Shown: positions 16,876 to 25,021 of the stretch, in pieces | Layout of the letters: every line of letters begins with the position of its first letter | Numbering within the stretch: position 1 is the first letter of the stretch | Origin: Atopobiaceae bacterium | GTDB lineage: Bacteria; Actinomycetota; Coriobacteriia; Coriobacteriales; Atopobiaceae | Length of the DNA stretch: 51,753 nt | Direction: 5' to 3' | Assembly (NCBI GenBank): GCA_017941705.1 | Contig: JAGAVX010000032.1 | Span: forward strand, 1-51,753 | Notes under the pieces: generated by a model | Database searches by the model: none | What the model was told of the DNA's origin: nothing | The model's input: only the letters and a program-made list of their open reading frames with translations | Translations under genes and position numbers: made by a program

Positions 16876-18405
16876 ATGCAGATGCACGTCAACCTCGATT
16901 ACCGTCAGCACAACTGGAGGCTTGGCTTCCACCTGCAGACCGCAGTGGGTTGGCTCTCCGACCCCAACGGCCTGTGCCAGTTCAATGGCGAGTATCACAT
17001 CTTCCACCAGTATGCGCCGCGCTGGCCGTGGCCAGGCCACGGTTGGGGTCATTGGACGAGCAAGGATATGGTCACGTGGGAGTTCCATCGTGGGGCCATC
17101 ATCCCCGAGATGGAGCTGGACAAGAACGGCTCGTATTCCGGCTCGGCCGTCGTACGTGACGGTGAGATGTGGTGCTACTACACCGGCAACGTCCTCGAGC
17201 CCGGTCACGACAACTATGACTACGAGGGTCGTCAGGCCAACGAGACGCTCGTCACCAGCAAGGATGGACGTACCTTCTCGGACCGCAAGCTCGTCCTGGG
17301 CAACGACGGCTATCCCGACTACTGCAGCTGCCACGTGCGCGACCCCAAGGTCTGGTGGCAGAACGACACCTGGAACATGCTGCTGGGCGCCCGCACGATG
17401 GACGACCACCCCGCCATGCTGCTGTATCAGAGCCCCGACGGCGTCAACGACTGGAAGCTGGCCGGCAGCTGCACCACCATCAGCGGCAAGCCCTTTGGCT
17501 ACATGTGGGAGTGCCCCAACATCGTGACCCTCGGTGGTCGCGAGTTCTTCTTCGTGTGCCCGCAGGGCGTGCCCAGCCGCATGACCAAGTTCCAGAACAA
17601 CTTTAACAGCGGCTACTTCCCCGTGGAGGGAACCGTCATCGACCTGCTGTCTGGTGACAAGGGCCTCATGGATGCCGATGCCCCGTACGGTTGCATCGAC
17701 GAGGATACCTTCGTCGAGCTTGACTACGGCTTTGACTTCTACGCGCCCCAGGTCTTCACCGATGAGAAGGGTCGCCAGATCCTGGTGGGCTGGATGGGAC
17801 TGCCCGACATCGAGCTGCAGTACCAGGTGCCGACCTACGAGTGGCTGCACACCCTCACCTGGCTGCGCGAACTCTCGCTCAACGACGCCGGCAAGATCTG
17901 CCAGTGGCCCTGCGAGGAGTACAACGCCCTGCGTGGCAAGCGCATCGACTTCACCGCCGAGGGAGCCAAGGACTCCAACGGCAAGCTTGGCAGCTCGAAC
18001 TACGACGCCTTTGACATCGAGGGCGCCATCGGTGCGAAGTTTGCCAACGGTACCGCCGATGTGCGTCTGAAGGGTATCGAGGGCGAGGGCCGCATCCTGC
18101 TGAACGCCGACCTCGAGCTGGCTGTGATTGGCGACATGATCGAGCTTTCGTTCAAGGGCATCGCCGGTGGCTATCGCACCATGCGCCGCCTGCCTCTCTC
18201 CGAGCTCTCGGCCGGCAAGCTGGAGGACATCCGCATGGTCGTCGACACCTCCGCCATCGAGATCTACCTCAATGGCGGCGAGCACACGATGAGCACCCGC
18301 TGGTGGCCGCAGGAAATCACCAACCTCAACATCACCTCCACTTTCAAGGCAGCCGAGACCTACGCCTACGAGATGGGACGCTTCGAGTTCCTCAACGTCT
18401 GCTAG
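16876..18405 (+). CDS. scrB: GH32 sucrose(-6-phosphate) hydrolase, second copy
   Basis: A 509-residue family 32 hydrolase. Signatures: WLSDPNG with nucleophile Asp29 (Ser replaces the usual Asn before it), HVRDPKVW with Asp156, and MWECPN with acid/base Glu212; the C-terminal beta-sandwich holds VVDTSAIEIYLNGG. There is no signal peptide, so the enzyme is intracellular. The ATG at 16876 follows GAGAGGAG; the frame stays open upstream to 16783, across the operator, so the later start is preferred. It shares the CSCHVRDPKVW block with the copy at 3759 but differs over much of its length, so these are old paralogues that may act on different fructosides. A strong terminator follows. Confidence 0.92.
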   Translation: MQMHVNLDYRQHNWRLGFHLQTAVGWLSDPNGLCQFNGEYHIFHQYAPRWPWPGHGWGHWTSKDMVTWEFHRGAIIPEMELDKNGSYSGSAVVRDGEMWCYYTGNVLEPGHDNYDYEGRQANETLVTSKDGRTFSDRKLVLGNDGYPDYCSCHVRDPKVWWQNDTWNMLLGARTMDDHPAMLLYQSPDGVNDWKLAGSCTTISGKPFGYMWECPNIVTLGGREFFFVCPQGVPSRMTKFQNNFNSGYFPVEGTVIDLLSGDKGLMDADAPYGCIDEDTFVELDYGFDFYAPQVFTDEKGRQILVGWMGLPDIELQYQVPTYEWLHTLTWLRELSLNDAGKICQWPCEEYNALRGKRIDFTAEGAKDSNGKLGSSNYDAFDIEGAIGAKFANGTADVRLKGIEGEGRILLNADLELAVIGDMIELSFKGIAGGYRTMRRLPLSELSAGKLEDIRMVVDTSAIEIYLNGGEHTMSTRWWPQEITNLNITSTFKAAETYAYEMGRFEFLNVC

Positions 18406-18429
18406 GCGTCACGCACAGGCAAATCGTCA

Positions 18430-18466
18430 GCGGACCCTCCTGCTTCCGCGCAGGAGGGTCCGCTTT
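18430..18466 (+). terminator. Rho-independent terminator after second GH32 gene
   Basis: Perfect 13-bp stem (18430-18442 with 18451-18463, arm GCGGACCCTCCTG), 8-base loop, followed by TTT. Confidence 0.85.
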
Positions 18467-18467
18467 C

Positions 18468-18560
18468 GTGCATCGGGGACAGGCACCAATGCACACGGGC
18501 GTGCATCGGGGACAGGCACCAATGCACGCCGCCGTGCGCCGGGGACAGGCACCAGCGCAC
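18468..18560 (+). repeat. REP-like repeat triplet, 33-nt period, locus 2
   Basis: Three 27-nt units at 18468, 18501 and 18534, separated by 6-nt spacers (ACGGGC, GCCGCC). Each has the 15-nt core CGGGGACAGGCACCA flanked by inverted ends. Units 1 and 2 end GTGCAT/ATGCAC; unit 3 ends GTGCGC/GCGCAC, so both arms changed together and the 6-bp stem is kept. Confidence 0.9.
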
Positions 18561-18639
18561 GCCCCGGTGCACGTCCACATCACACGAAGCGGGTATACTC
18601 TCCCTGTCTGATATAACTCTTGTCCAACCCGAGGTTTAC

Positions 18640-19269
18640 ATGATCAAGTGCCTGCTCAGCCTGATAATCGGCTATTATTGCGGATCGTTTTTGACGGCCG
18701 AGATGGTTGCCCGCAAGGTTGCCGGCAAATCCATCTTTGAGATTGGCGACGGAAATCCAGGCATGGCAAACGTCGGCCACGAACTCGGTAGCAGGGCGGC
18801 GCTCGCCTGTCTCGTGGGTGACATCCTCAAGATTCTCATACCCGTGCTCGTGCTCAACGCACTCGTTGACACGCCGGGATGGCAGATCATTACCGCATGG
18901 ACGGGCCTCGGCGCTACGCTGGGGCACCTTTACCCCTTCTGGCATCACTTTAGGGGCGGCAAGGGCGTCACCACCATTGCCACGACCATCATCCTGATGA
19001 GCCCCCTATGGGGCATTCTCTCGGGCGTCGTGGGCGTGGCGGCCATCGTGCTCTCGGGATACCTCAGCGTGGCAGCCGTCGTGGCCATCGCCTTCTACAC
19101 CATCGCCATCTGTGCCGCTGGGCTACCGTTGGACTGCCGACTCGTCGCTCTGATCTTCGTGCTGCTCACCTGCAAGGCTCACTGGTCAAAGCTAATCGGC
19201 ATCCGCAACGGCACCACCCATCGCGCCAGCCTCTCCGTTATGTTCTGGAACAAGGTGCGCGGAGACTAG
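18640..19269 (+). CDS. plsY: Glycerol-3-phosphate acyltransferase PlsY
   Basis: A 209-residue integral membrane acyltransferase that moves an acyl group from acyl-phosphate to glycerol 3-phosphate, the first step of phospholipid synthesis. The motifs are visible: GSFLTAE near residue 15, GDGNPGMANVG (residues 36-46, usual form GSGNPGxTN), and GHLYPFWHHFRGGKGV around residue 94-109. About five hydrophobic segments are present. The second motif carries Asp and Met-Ala where Ser and Ala-Thr are common, so it is a divergent member. Its last 26 codons overlap the 3' end of the convergent HAD gene by 78 bases. Confidence 0.85.
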   Translation: MIKCLLSLIIGYYCGSFLTAEMVARKVAGKSIFEIGDGNPGMANVGHELGSRAALACLVGDILKILIPVLVLNALVDTPGWQIITAWTGLGATLGHLYPFWHHFRGGKGVTTIATTIILMSPLWGILSGVVGVAAIVLSGYLSVAAVVAIAFYTIAICAAGLPLDCRLVALIFVLLTCKAHWSKLIGIRNGTTHRASLSVMFWNKVRGD

Positions 19270-20193
19270 CTCGTAGAGTGCCTGCGAGGTCGGTTCTTGG
19301 TCGTCAGCCTCATCAGCGCACAGCGACTGTGGAGTCACCTGGTATTCCTCGCGCATGAAGCGTGGCGTTCCGCCGGTTCGAATGGCGTCGGCAAGCTCCT
19401 CGAGCGCCTGCGCGACCGCCTCGTCCCTGCTGTCGCCGATATGCCACTTGGCGGCTGCCGCCGCAGCCGGTGTCGCGTTGCTGACTGCCACCGAGTTCTC
19501 GACAGCGCCCAAAAGCGCCAGGTCGTTGTCGGCATCACCAAAGAAGAGCACCTCATCGCTGCTAATACCAAGCTCGCGCAGCAGCAGCGGCAGCGCCGTG
19601 CCTTTGTTGAGCCCTGACGGCAGCACGTCTACCCAATGCTCCGTTGGCTGTGCGTAGTCAAAGTCGGGGGCCACCACACGCGCCTGGGCGATGATCTCAT
19701 CCAGCTGCTGCTGAGTGCCCGCGCAGGCAATGGTTGCCGCGATGATCTCTTCGTCAGGTACGGTATCGCACAGCTCGCCGGTAAAGCCGATGTTCTGCTC
19801 GAACCACGTCATGTCGCCGCCACGGGCTCCAATGCACTTGTACGGCTCCCTCCCCCGCGGGTTGTCAAACGCGAGCGTGGTCACAAAGGCATTGGGGACC
19901 TCTTTCATCATGCGCGCCAATCGCGCCATCGCCCCATTGTCAATGAGCGAATAACTGCGCAGCTCGCCATCTACATAGACACGCTTGCCATTTGCGGCAA
20001 TGCCCGTCGCGTAGCAGTCACGCGCGCCAAAGAACATCCGGTCCAGCTCAAAGGTGTCGCGGCCGGTCGCAGGCCCAAACCTCACACCAAGGTCAATCAG
20101 ATCCCTGATGGCTGTGATGGCACGGTACGAGACGTGGTCTTGCCCTGCCGGAAGCAACGTGTTGTCCATATCGGTCAGTACGAGCTTTATCAT
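19192..20193 (-). CDS. HAD superfamily (Cof-type) hydrolase
   Basis: A 333-residue haloacid dehalogenase-type phosphatase, class IIB Cof style. Motif I is LVLTDMDNTLL (nucleophile Asp8 and Asp10), motif II lies in GPATGR, and motif IV is LFFGDADNDLALL; the cap sits between. Substrates of such enzymes are sugar phosphates or other small phosphates; none can be assigned. I start at the ATG 20193 (GAGGGG ribosome site) rather than ten codons upstream. The last roughly 65 residues, after the family's usual end, form an acidic tail that runs into the plsY gene on the other strand; this tail may be a recent extension. Confidence 0.83.
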   Translation of the reverse strand: MIKLVLTDMDNTLLPAGQDHVSYRAITAIRDLIDLGVRFGPATGRDTFELDRMFFGARDCYATGIAANGKRVYVDGELRSYSLIDNGAMARLARMMKEVPNAFVTTLAFDNPRGREPYKCIGARGGDMTWFEQNIGFTGELCDTVPDEEIIAATIACAGTQQQLDEIIAQARVVAPDFDYAQPTEHWVDVLPSGLNKGTALPLLLRELGISSDEVLFFGDADNDLALLGAVENSVAVSNATPAAAAAAKWHIGDSRDEAVAQALEELADAIRTGGTPRFMREEYQVTPQSLCADEADDQEPTSQALYELVSAHLVPEHNGEAGAMGGAVADAD

Positions 20194-20350
20194 AGGGTCC
20201 CCTCGGGTTGTCTGGTGAAACACTGTGCCCGCATGTCGGCTTTTCCCCGCACATTATAGAACCTTTCTTCCAATGTTCCGGCGCCCCATGCCCGCGCGCC
20301 TCAACATGCGATAGGGTTAACGTACGGACACCGAGCGAGGAGGGAACGAC

Positions 20351-21805
20351 ATGGTTCGTTGGGCAATCCTGGGGGCAGGTAACATTGCGCGTCGCTTTGC
20401 GGCAAGTCTTGACCACGTCGAGGGAGCACAGCTCGTGGCTGCAAGCTGCCGGTCGGCCGAGAAGGCCCGAGCCTTCCTTGATGCCGTTCCCTGTGCTGAG
20501 GGGGCTCAGGCCTATGGAAACTACGACGCTCTCCTTGCTGACGAGCGCATCGATGCCATCTACCTCGCGCTTCCCCACGAATACCATTACGAGTGGGCAA
20601 TCAAGGCGCTCCAGAGCGGCAAGGCCGTCCTATGCGAAAAGCCGGCCATGCTCTCCGCAGCCCAGATGGAGGAGGTCGCACGGGTTGCCCGTCAGACCAA
20701 GACGCTGTTCATGGAGGCTATGAAGCCTCGCTTCGTGCCCCTGTACGAGCGGGTCAGACAGGCATGCAGCCAGATAGGAGCCATCACGCGCATCGAGGTT
20801 ACCCTTTGCAACGATATGCTCGGCTTTGTAGAGGGCACGGGAACCTACCACATGACACCCGGCCCCGGTGCGGGAGTGCTTCTGGACTGCGGCATATACT
20901 GTGCCAGCTGGCTCGAGGACTTCCTTACCGGCGTACCCACGATCGTTGGCATCGCGGGCCAGAAGAAGGATGAGATCGACGTCTACGCTGATGCAAACTT
21001 TGCCTGTGACGGAATGACGGCTCGCCTCGAGTGCGCCTTCGACCGCGCCAAGTCGCGCACGGCCGCCATCATCGGCGAAAACGGTTTCATCGTGGTCGAC
21101 GAGCTTCACCGTCCGCAGCATGCGACGCTCCATTTGGCGGATGGCTCGATCGAAGAACTTGATGCACCGTATGTCGTGGATGACTTCTACGGCGAGGTCT
21201 CGCACTTCACGCAGCTCGTGGAGGAGGGATCCACTGAGAGCCCCCTCATGACACTGGACGACTCCATCGGATGCGCCAGGATCATCGACGCCGCACGCGC
21301 CTGCTTTTCCGTCACTCCCGCCGCACTCGACGTACTCGAGCGCCAGGAGCAGGACCTGCGCTACCCTGTGACATTTGGTGCCGACGAGGCACTTGAGCTT
21401 GGCTGCGCGATCGCAAGGCTTGCGCCCGAGTACGACCGGGGAATCACCGCTGTCATCACGCGCGAGGGCGATGGGATGCAGCTCTTTTCCTGGTCAATGG
21501 ATGACAAGGCCCCGCGCAACTACGGCTTTGCCGAGGGCAAGCGCCAGGCCTCTCTTGCCACCGGTCACGCCAGCGTATGGGGCTACCTCGACCATCAAGT
21601 AAACAGTCCTGACACACCGCTCTACACCGAGCAGACCGTGGGGCTTCCCGCGGCAGGAGCCTTCCCCATCTGCGTAGGTGACGAGCGCGTAGCCACCGTC
21701 TGCGTAAGCGGCCTTCACGAGGGGCGCGATCACGAGCTGGTGGTACGCGCGCTGCAGGAGGTCTTGGGCGTCACAGTGTCCGCACTGCCCTGCGTCGTCA
21801 TCTAG
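20351..21805 (+). CDS. Gfo/Idh/MocA oxidoreductase fused to UPF0303-like domain
   Basis: A 484-residue two-domain protein. Residues 1-325 are a Gfo/Idh/MocA NAD(P)-dependent oxidoreductase: nucleotide loop AILGAGNIARRFA, EKP motif at 96-98 (VLCEKPAMLS), and the alpha/beta substrate domain. Residues about 328-475 resemble UPF0303/HbpS-like proteins: ALELGCAIARLAPE, a QLFSWSMDD strand, GAFPI at 436-440, and TVCVSGLHEGRDHELVV. These modules are normally separate genes. The start has a GAGGAGGGAACGAC leader. It stands alone, ending before a bidirectional terminator. The joined domain may bind a ligand or a redox cofactor; that is inference. Substrate unknown. Confidence 0.85.
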   Translation: MVRWAILGAGNIARRFAASLDHVEGAQLVAASCRSAEKARAFLDAVPCAEGAQAYGNYDALLADERIDAIYLALPHEYHYEWAIKALQSGKAVLCEKPAMLSAAQMEEVARVARQTKTLFMEAMKPRFVPLYERVRQACSQIGAITRIEVTLCNDMLGFVEGTGTYHMTPGPGAGVLLDCGIYCASWLEDFLTGVPTIVGIAGQKKDEIDVYADANFACDGMTARLECAFDRAKSRTAAIIGENGFIVVDELHRPQHATLHLADGSIEELDAPYVVDDFYGEVSHFTQLVEEGSTESPLMTLDDSIGCARIIDAARACFSVTPAALDVLERQEQDLRYPVTFGADEALELGCAIARLAPEYDRGITAVITREGDGMQLFSWSMDDKAPRNYGFAEGKRQASLATGHASVWGYLDHQVNSPDTPLYTEQTVGLPAAGAFPICVGDERVATVCVSGLHEGRDHELVVRALQEVLGVTVSALPCVVI

Positions 21806-22131
21806 GTGGCGCCCTGAGCATGCATCTCATGACCCGATAGCCGGAGTCGAATCTTTGTCAGCGCTTTTTTCCGATGCCTTGAAAAAACGCACCTACAAGT
21901 AAGGTTGTAGGTGCGTTTTTGGCCTGAAATTGAGCGATGGATTCTGCTGATGCTCCAAAACCACATACAAAGCTTCCTGAGGTCTTAAATATCGCGATTT
22001 AAGCACCTACAAACTGGATTGTATGCACTTGCCTCAACAGGCATGTAATCGCCGGGCACCATATGTAAGAGGAGGCGATCGCGGGGCCGACCACAAGGCC
22101 GCGCACGCACGGCTTAGGACAAGATGGTAGC
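21806..22131. other. 326-bp intergenic region with two related hairpins
   Basis: AT-richer than its surroundings and without a convincing gene. It holds a strong bidirectional terminator (21883-21920), a second weaker hairpin with the same left arm GCACCTACAA (22003-22028), and TTAAAT/ATTTAA inverted ends around 21985-22002. Confidence 0.65.
21883..21920. terminator. Bidirectional rho-independent terminator
   Basis: Perfect 16-bp stem: AAAAACGCACCTACAA (21883-21898) with TTGTAGGTGCGTTTTT (21905-21920), 6-base loop. A and T runs on both sides let it serve the oxidoreductase gene on plus and the dlt-like operon on minus. Confidence 0.85.
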
Positions 22132-23088
22132 CTACAGCGCCTCCCACGACGCGTACGCGGAATCCCCGCGATGGTCAGGCAGGTCATACTCGTCGTCAAG
22201 CAGGGCACTCATGTAGTGCGAGAACTTCTCCGCCCCGCTGGCATTGAGGTGGTCTCCCCCATCCTTTGAGTCAGTGGACCAGTCCAGCCCAATCTCCTCA
22301 GTCGACAAGTTGAGGTCGAGGTAGGAGACGCCATGCTCCTTTGCCCAAGCCTCGACGGCATTGTGCCGTTCAGCGCTCCAGTCGACGACACTCGGCACGC
22401 TCACCAAAACAGGTATTGCCCCGGCCTCTTCACAGGCATCGACCATGCGGCCGAGGAAGAGATCGCCTTGAGTGTCAATCTCCTCTGCAGCGCTTGTCTC
22501 GTCGATTTGATCCAGATACTCATCGAGGTCTTCCCCATCAACGGCGTCCGTCTGGTTCTCGATGCGTGCGCCCTTATGCGGGTCAATCCACGTTGCCTCG
22601 GGTCGCGTAACGAGGTCACTGGGCTTGAACACGCGCCACCGGCTGTGATAACGAAGTATGGGAAGATGCATCTGCAGCTCATTGAGCAGGGCAAACTCCC
22701 AGGTAAATGGGACAAAGACATCGTGGGTCTCGATCAGCACGACCTTGGGCGACTGGTTCTTGAGGGCATTGCTGAGCATGGTATAGCCCTCGGGAAGCTT
22801 TTGCGCGAGTGACGAGCATACAAACAGGGTGTATCCGCGATCGCCCCAGAACTGCTTGGGCCAAAAGCTGTTGAGGGCGAGGCTGTCACCCACCACCACC
22901 ACGTCAATCGTGTCCTGTGGCTCGGCGGCTATGCCACTCGTCCCCGCGTCAAAAAGACCGAACTCGGAATTGTTGGTCTTGGGCTCAAACAGGCGTGACG
23001 CCACAAGCAGGGCGGCAAGCAGGGCTGCCGCCACGGCAAGGGCACGCAATGCGGCCTTGACACCCTGAGCTGTCTCGTTATCCGTCAT
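22132..23088 (-). CDS. SGNH/DltD-like membrane-anchored transferase or hydrolase
   Basis: A 318-residue protein with one N-terminal membrane segment (about residues 10-30) and an extracytoplasmic SGNH-type domain. The nucleophile block is VVVVGDSLALNSFW (Ser in GDS) and the C-terminal block is GGDHLNASGAEKF with the Asp-x-x-His-like pair (DH). This is the place and look of DltD or of SGNH proteins that pair with MBOAT enzymes to put acyl groups on surface polymers. It is the last gene of the five-gene operon, its ribosome site AGGAG overlapping the stop codon of the MBOAT gene nine bases away. The acceptor polymer is unknown. Confidence 0.78.
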   Translation of the reverse strand: MTDNETAQGVKAALRALAVAAALLAALLVASRLFEPKTNNSEFGLFDAGTSGIAAEPQDTIDVVVVGDSLALNSFWPKQFWGDRGYTLFVCSSLAQKLPEGYTMLSNALKNQSPKVVLIETHDVFVPFTWEFALLNELQMHLPILRYHSRWRVFKPSDLVTRPEATWIDPHKGARIENQTDAVDGEDLDEYLDQIDETSAAEEIDTQGDLFLGRMVDACEEAGAIPVLVSVPSVVDWSAERHNAVEAWAKEHGVSYLDLNLSTEEIGLDWSTDSKDGGDHLNASGAEKFSHYMSALLDDEYDLPDHRGDSAYASWEAL

Positions 23089-23097
23089 CGCTTGCTC

Positions 23098-24684
23098 CTA
23101 GTACTGCGCATACATGGGATCCACGGGAATATAGCCAATGCCATATGCTCCAAAGATCACCACTGTCATGACGATTGCGATCCAGATGGCCCAACGCACC
23201 ACAAAGCCCTTTTGCTCGATGAGGGAGCGCAGGTCATGCCCGCGCTCGTAGGCGAGGTCGTAGAGAAACACCAAGGGGATGAAGAGCAGCGATGCCGCAA
23301 AGTCCGCACGGCTCATGCAGGCAAACACCGTGCCGTCCGCGAATGAGCGCAGCGAAAAGCCGGTCAGGATGCGCGAGAACATGGCGATGCCGTCGCCCAG
23401 GCTGTTGGCCCTAAAGAACAGCTCGCCGACAAAGATCACCAATAGGGTGCGCACACCCCTCAGCACGCGATACCATCCGGCATCGCGGTCAATCCCATGC
23501 TCGGACGCCCATGCACGCGCAGAGGGCTCCACAAAGCCACCCAGCCAGATGACCACAAAGTAATACAGGCCAAAGAATAGATACTGTGAGCCGGCACCGT
23601 GCCACAACCCGTTGCCAAGCCAGACGCAGAACAGCGCGATGCCGCTCACCAGCAGCGGGCCGTAGCGGTTGCCAAAGCGCTTGCGGGCTATGGTGGTCAG
23701 GCGCTTGACCGGCTTGGAGAGCGACACGGGATAGTACACGTAGTCCTTGAACCACGCACCAAGCGTTATGTGCCAGCGCTGCCAGAACTCGGAAGCCGTC
23801 TTTGAGAAGAAGGGCTGGCGGAAGTTCTCGGGATAGTCAACGCCAAACAGCTGGCCCAGCCCGATCGACACGTCCATGCAGCCGGAGAAGTCGCAATACA
23901 GCTGGATGGTGTACAAGACGGCGCCAAGTGCGATGATGCCTCCGTCATAAGACTCGTAAGAGCCAAACACCGTCTTCACGTACAGGTTGAGGCGGTCCGC
24001 CACCAGCAGCTTCTTGGCAAAGCCGATGGCCATGCGCAGCATGCCACGATAGAGGGCCTTTCCGTCGATAGGCCTACCCTTCCAGAGCGACTCTGCCGTC
24101 TGGGAGTAGCGGGCGATGGGCCCCTCCATGATGTGTGGGAAGAAGCTGAGGAAGAGGGCAAGACGCCCAAAGTTGCCGTCAGCCGGCGTCGTCTCGCGAT
24201 ACACGTCGACCAGGTACGACACCGCCATCATCGTGTAGAAGGAGATGCCAATGGGGGCCCCGATCGACGGAACCGACACAGGCGTCTGCCAACCAAACAG
24301 ACCCAAGAGAGGAGACGCGAGCTCGCTGAAGAACCCAAGGTAGTTGAGCGCAATCAAGATGCCAAAGTTTGCCACGATTCCCGCGACCAGCAAACGCCTC
24401 GCACGCTGGGCATAGCTGGCCTTTATCGCACGCTTGCCCTTCTTGACCTTGGCGAGCTCCTCGTCGCGTTGGGCAAAGATCCTCTTGATGCCCAAGCCAA
24501 GCGCGTATACGCACACGGTGGTCACCAGCATGAAGCCCACCAAGGGCCCACTGATGATCCATGCGAACGCATAGCTGGCCAAAAGCAGCACATAGGCGCG
24601 CACGCGCTGCGGGACGACGGTATACGCCAGCAGCACGAGCGGGAGGAATATAAGAATGAAAATCAGAGTGAAATACGATGTCAT
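23098..24684 (-). CDS. MBOAT family O-acyltransferase (DltB/AlgI-like)
   Basis: A 528-residue polytopic membrane protein of the MBOAT family. The conserved block FWQRWHITLGAWFKDYVYYP (about residues 305-325) and the catalytic-His block NGLWHGAG are clear; the N-terminus LIFLPLVLLAYTVVP is typical for AlgI/DltB. In DltB such proteins move an acyl group from a carrier protein across the membrane. Here it lies between a carrier-protein gene and an SGNH gene, the order expected for an acyl-export pair, so its donor is probably the acyl form of the carrier at 24773. Its start is 88 bases after that gene. Confidence 0.88.
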   Translation of the reverse strand: MTSYFTLIFILIFLPLVLLAYTVVPQRVRAYVLLLASYAFAWIISGPLVGFMLVTTVCVYALGLGIKRIFAQRDEELAKVKKGKRAIKASYAQRARRLLVAGIVANFGILIALNYLGFFSELASPLLGLFGWQTPVSVPSIGAPIGISFYTMMAVSYLVDVYRETTPADGNFGRLALFLSFFPHIMEGPIARYSQTAESLWKGRPIDGKALYRGMLRMAIGFAKKLLVADRLNLYVKTVFGSYESYDGGIIALGAVLYTIQLYCDFSGCMDVSIGLGQLFGVDYPENFRQPFFSKTASEFWQRWHITLGAWFKDYVYYPVSLSKPVKRLTTIARKRFGNRYGPLLVSGIALFCVWLGNGLWHGAGSQYLFFGLYYFVVIWLGGFVEPSARAWASEHGIDRDAGWYRVLRGVRTLLVIFVGELFFRANSLGDGIAMFSRILTGFSLRSFADGTVFACMSRADFAASLLFIPLVFLYDLAYERGHDLRSLIEQKGFVVRWAIWIAIVMTVVIFGAYGIGYIPVDPMYAQY

Positions 24685-24772
24685 GGCAATTCAGTCAACG
24701 CGTCCATCAGGACTTCCGACGCCTGCCGGGCAGGTTCGGTCCGACAGGGCTTGTTGGGAAGCCGCTGAGCCG

Positions 24773-25012
24773 CTAGTCGAGATCGTCCTCGGCGAGCCTC
24801 TCCACGAGAGCCGTAATGGCATCGACAGAATTGAAGTTCTCCGCGACAACCTCCACAGCGGGAATGGTTATGTCGAACTCGTCCTCGAGCTCGGCCACCA
24901 GCGACACCATGCCCAACGACTCGATGTGGCGGTCATCGATGAGGGTGGTGCAGGTGTCGTAGTCGACGTCGGGGTTGATGTCCTCGAGAATCTCGATGAT
25001 CTGGTCTCTCAC
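24773..25012 (-). CDS. Acyl/aminoacyl carrier protein (DltC-like)
   Basis: A 79-residue acidic carrier protein. The phosphopantetheine site is Ser32 in HIESLGMVSLVAELEDEF, with Glu-Ser-Leu in place of the common Asp-Ser-Leu; the following helix ELEDEFDI is typical. It starts at a GTG; the ribosome site TAGGAG overlaps the stop of the decarboxylase gene nine bases upstream, so the two are coupled. It should receive the amino acid activated by the adenylation enzyme of the same operon. It could instead be a general acyl carrier protein, but placement argues for a dedicated one. Confidence 0.88.
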   Translation of the reverse strand: MRDQIIEILEDINPDVDYDTCTTLIDDRHIESLGMVSLVAELEDEFDITIPAVEVVAENFNSVDAITALVERLAEDDLD

Positions 25013-25021
25013 TTGAAACTC

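Noticed and set aside
18468-18560. CRISPR array from the regular 33-nt spacing
   Set aside because: Spacers are only 6 nt, repeats vary at their ends with compensatory changes, and there are no cas genes.
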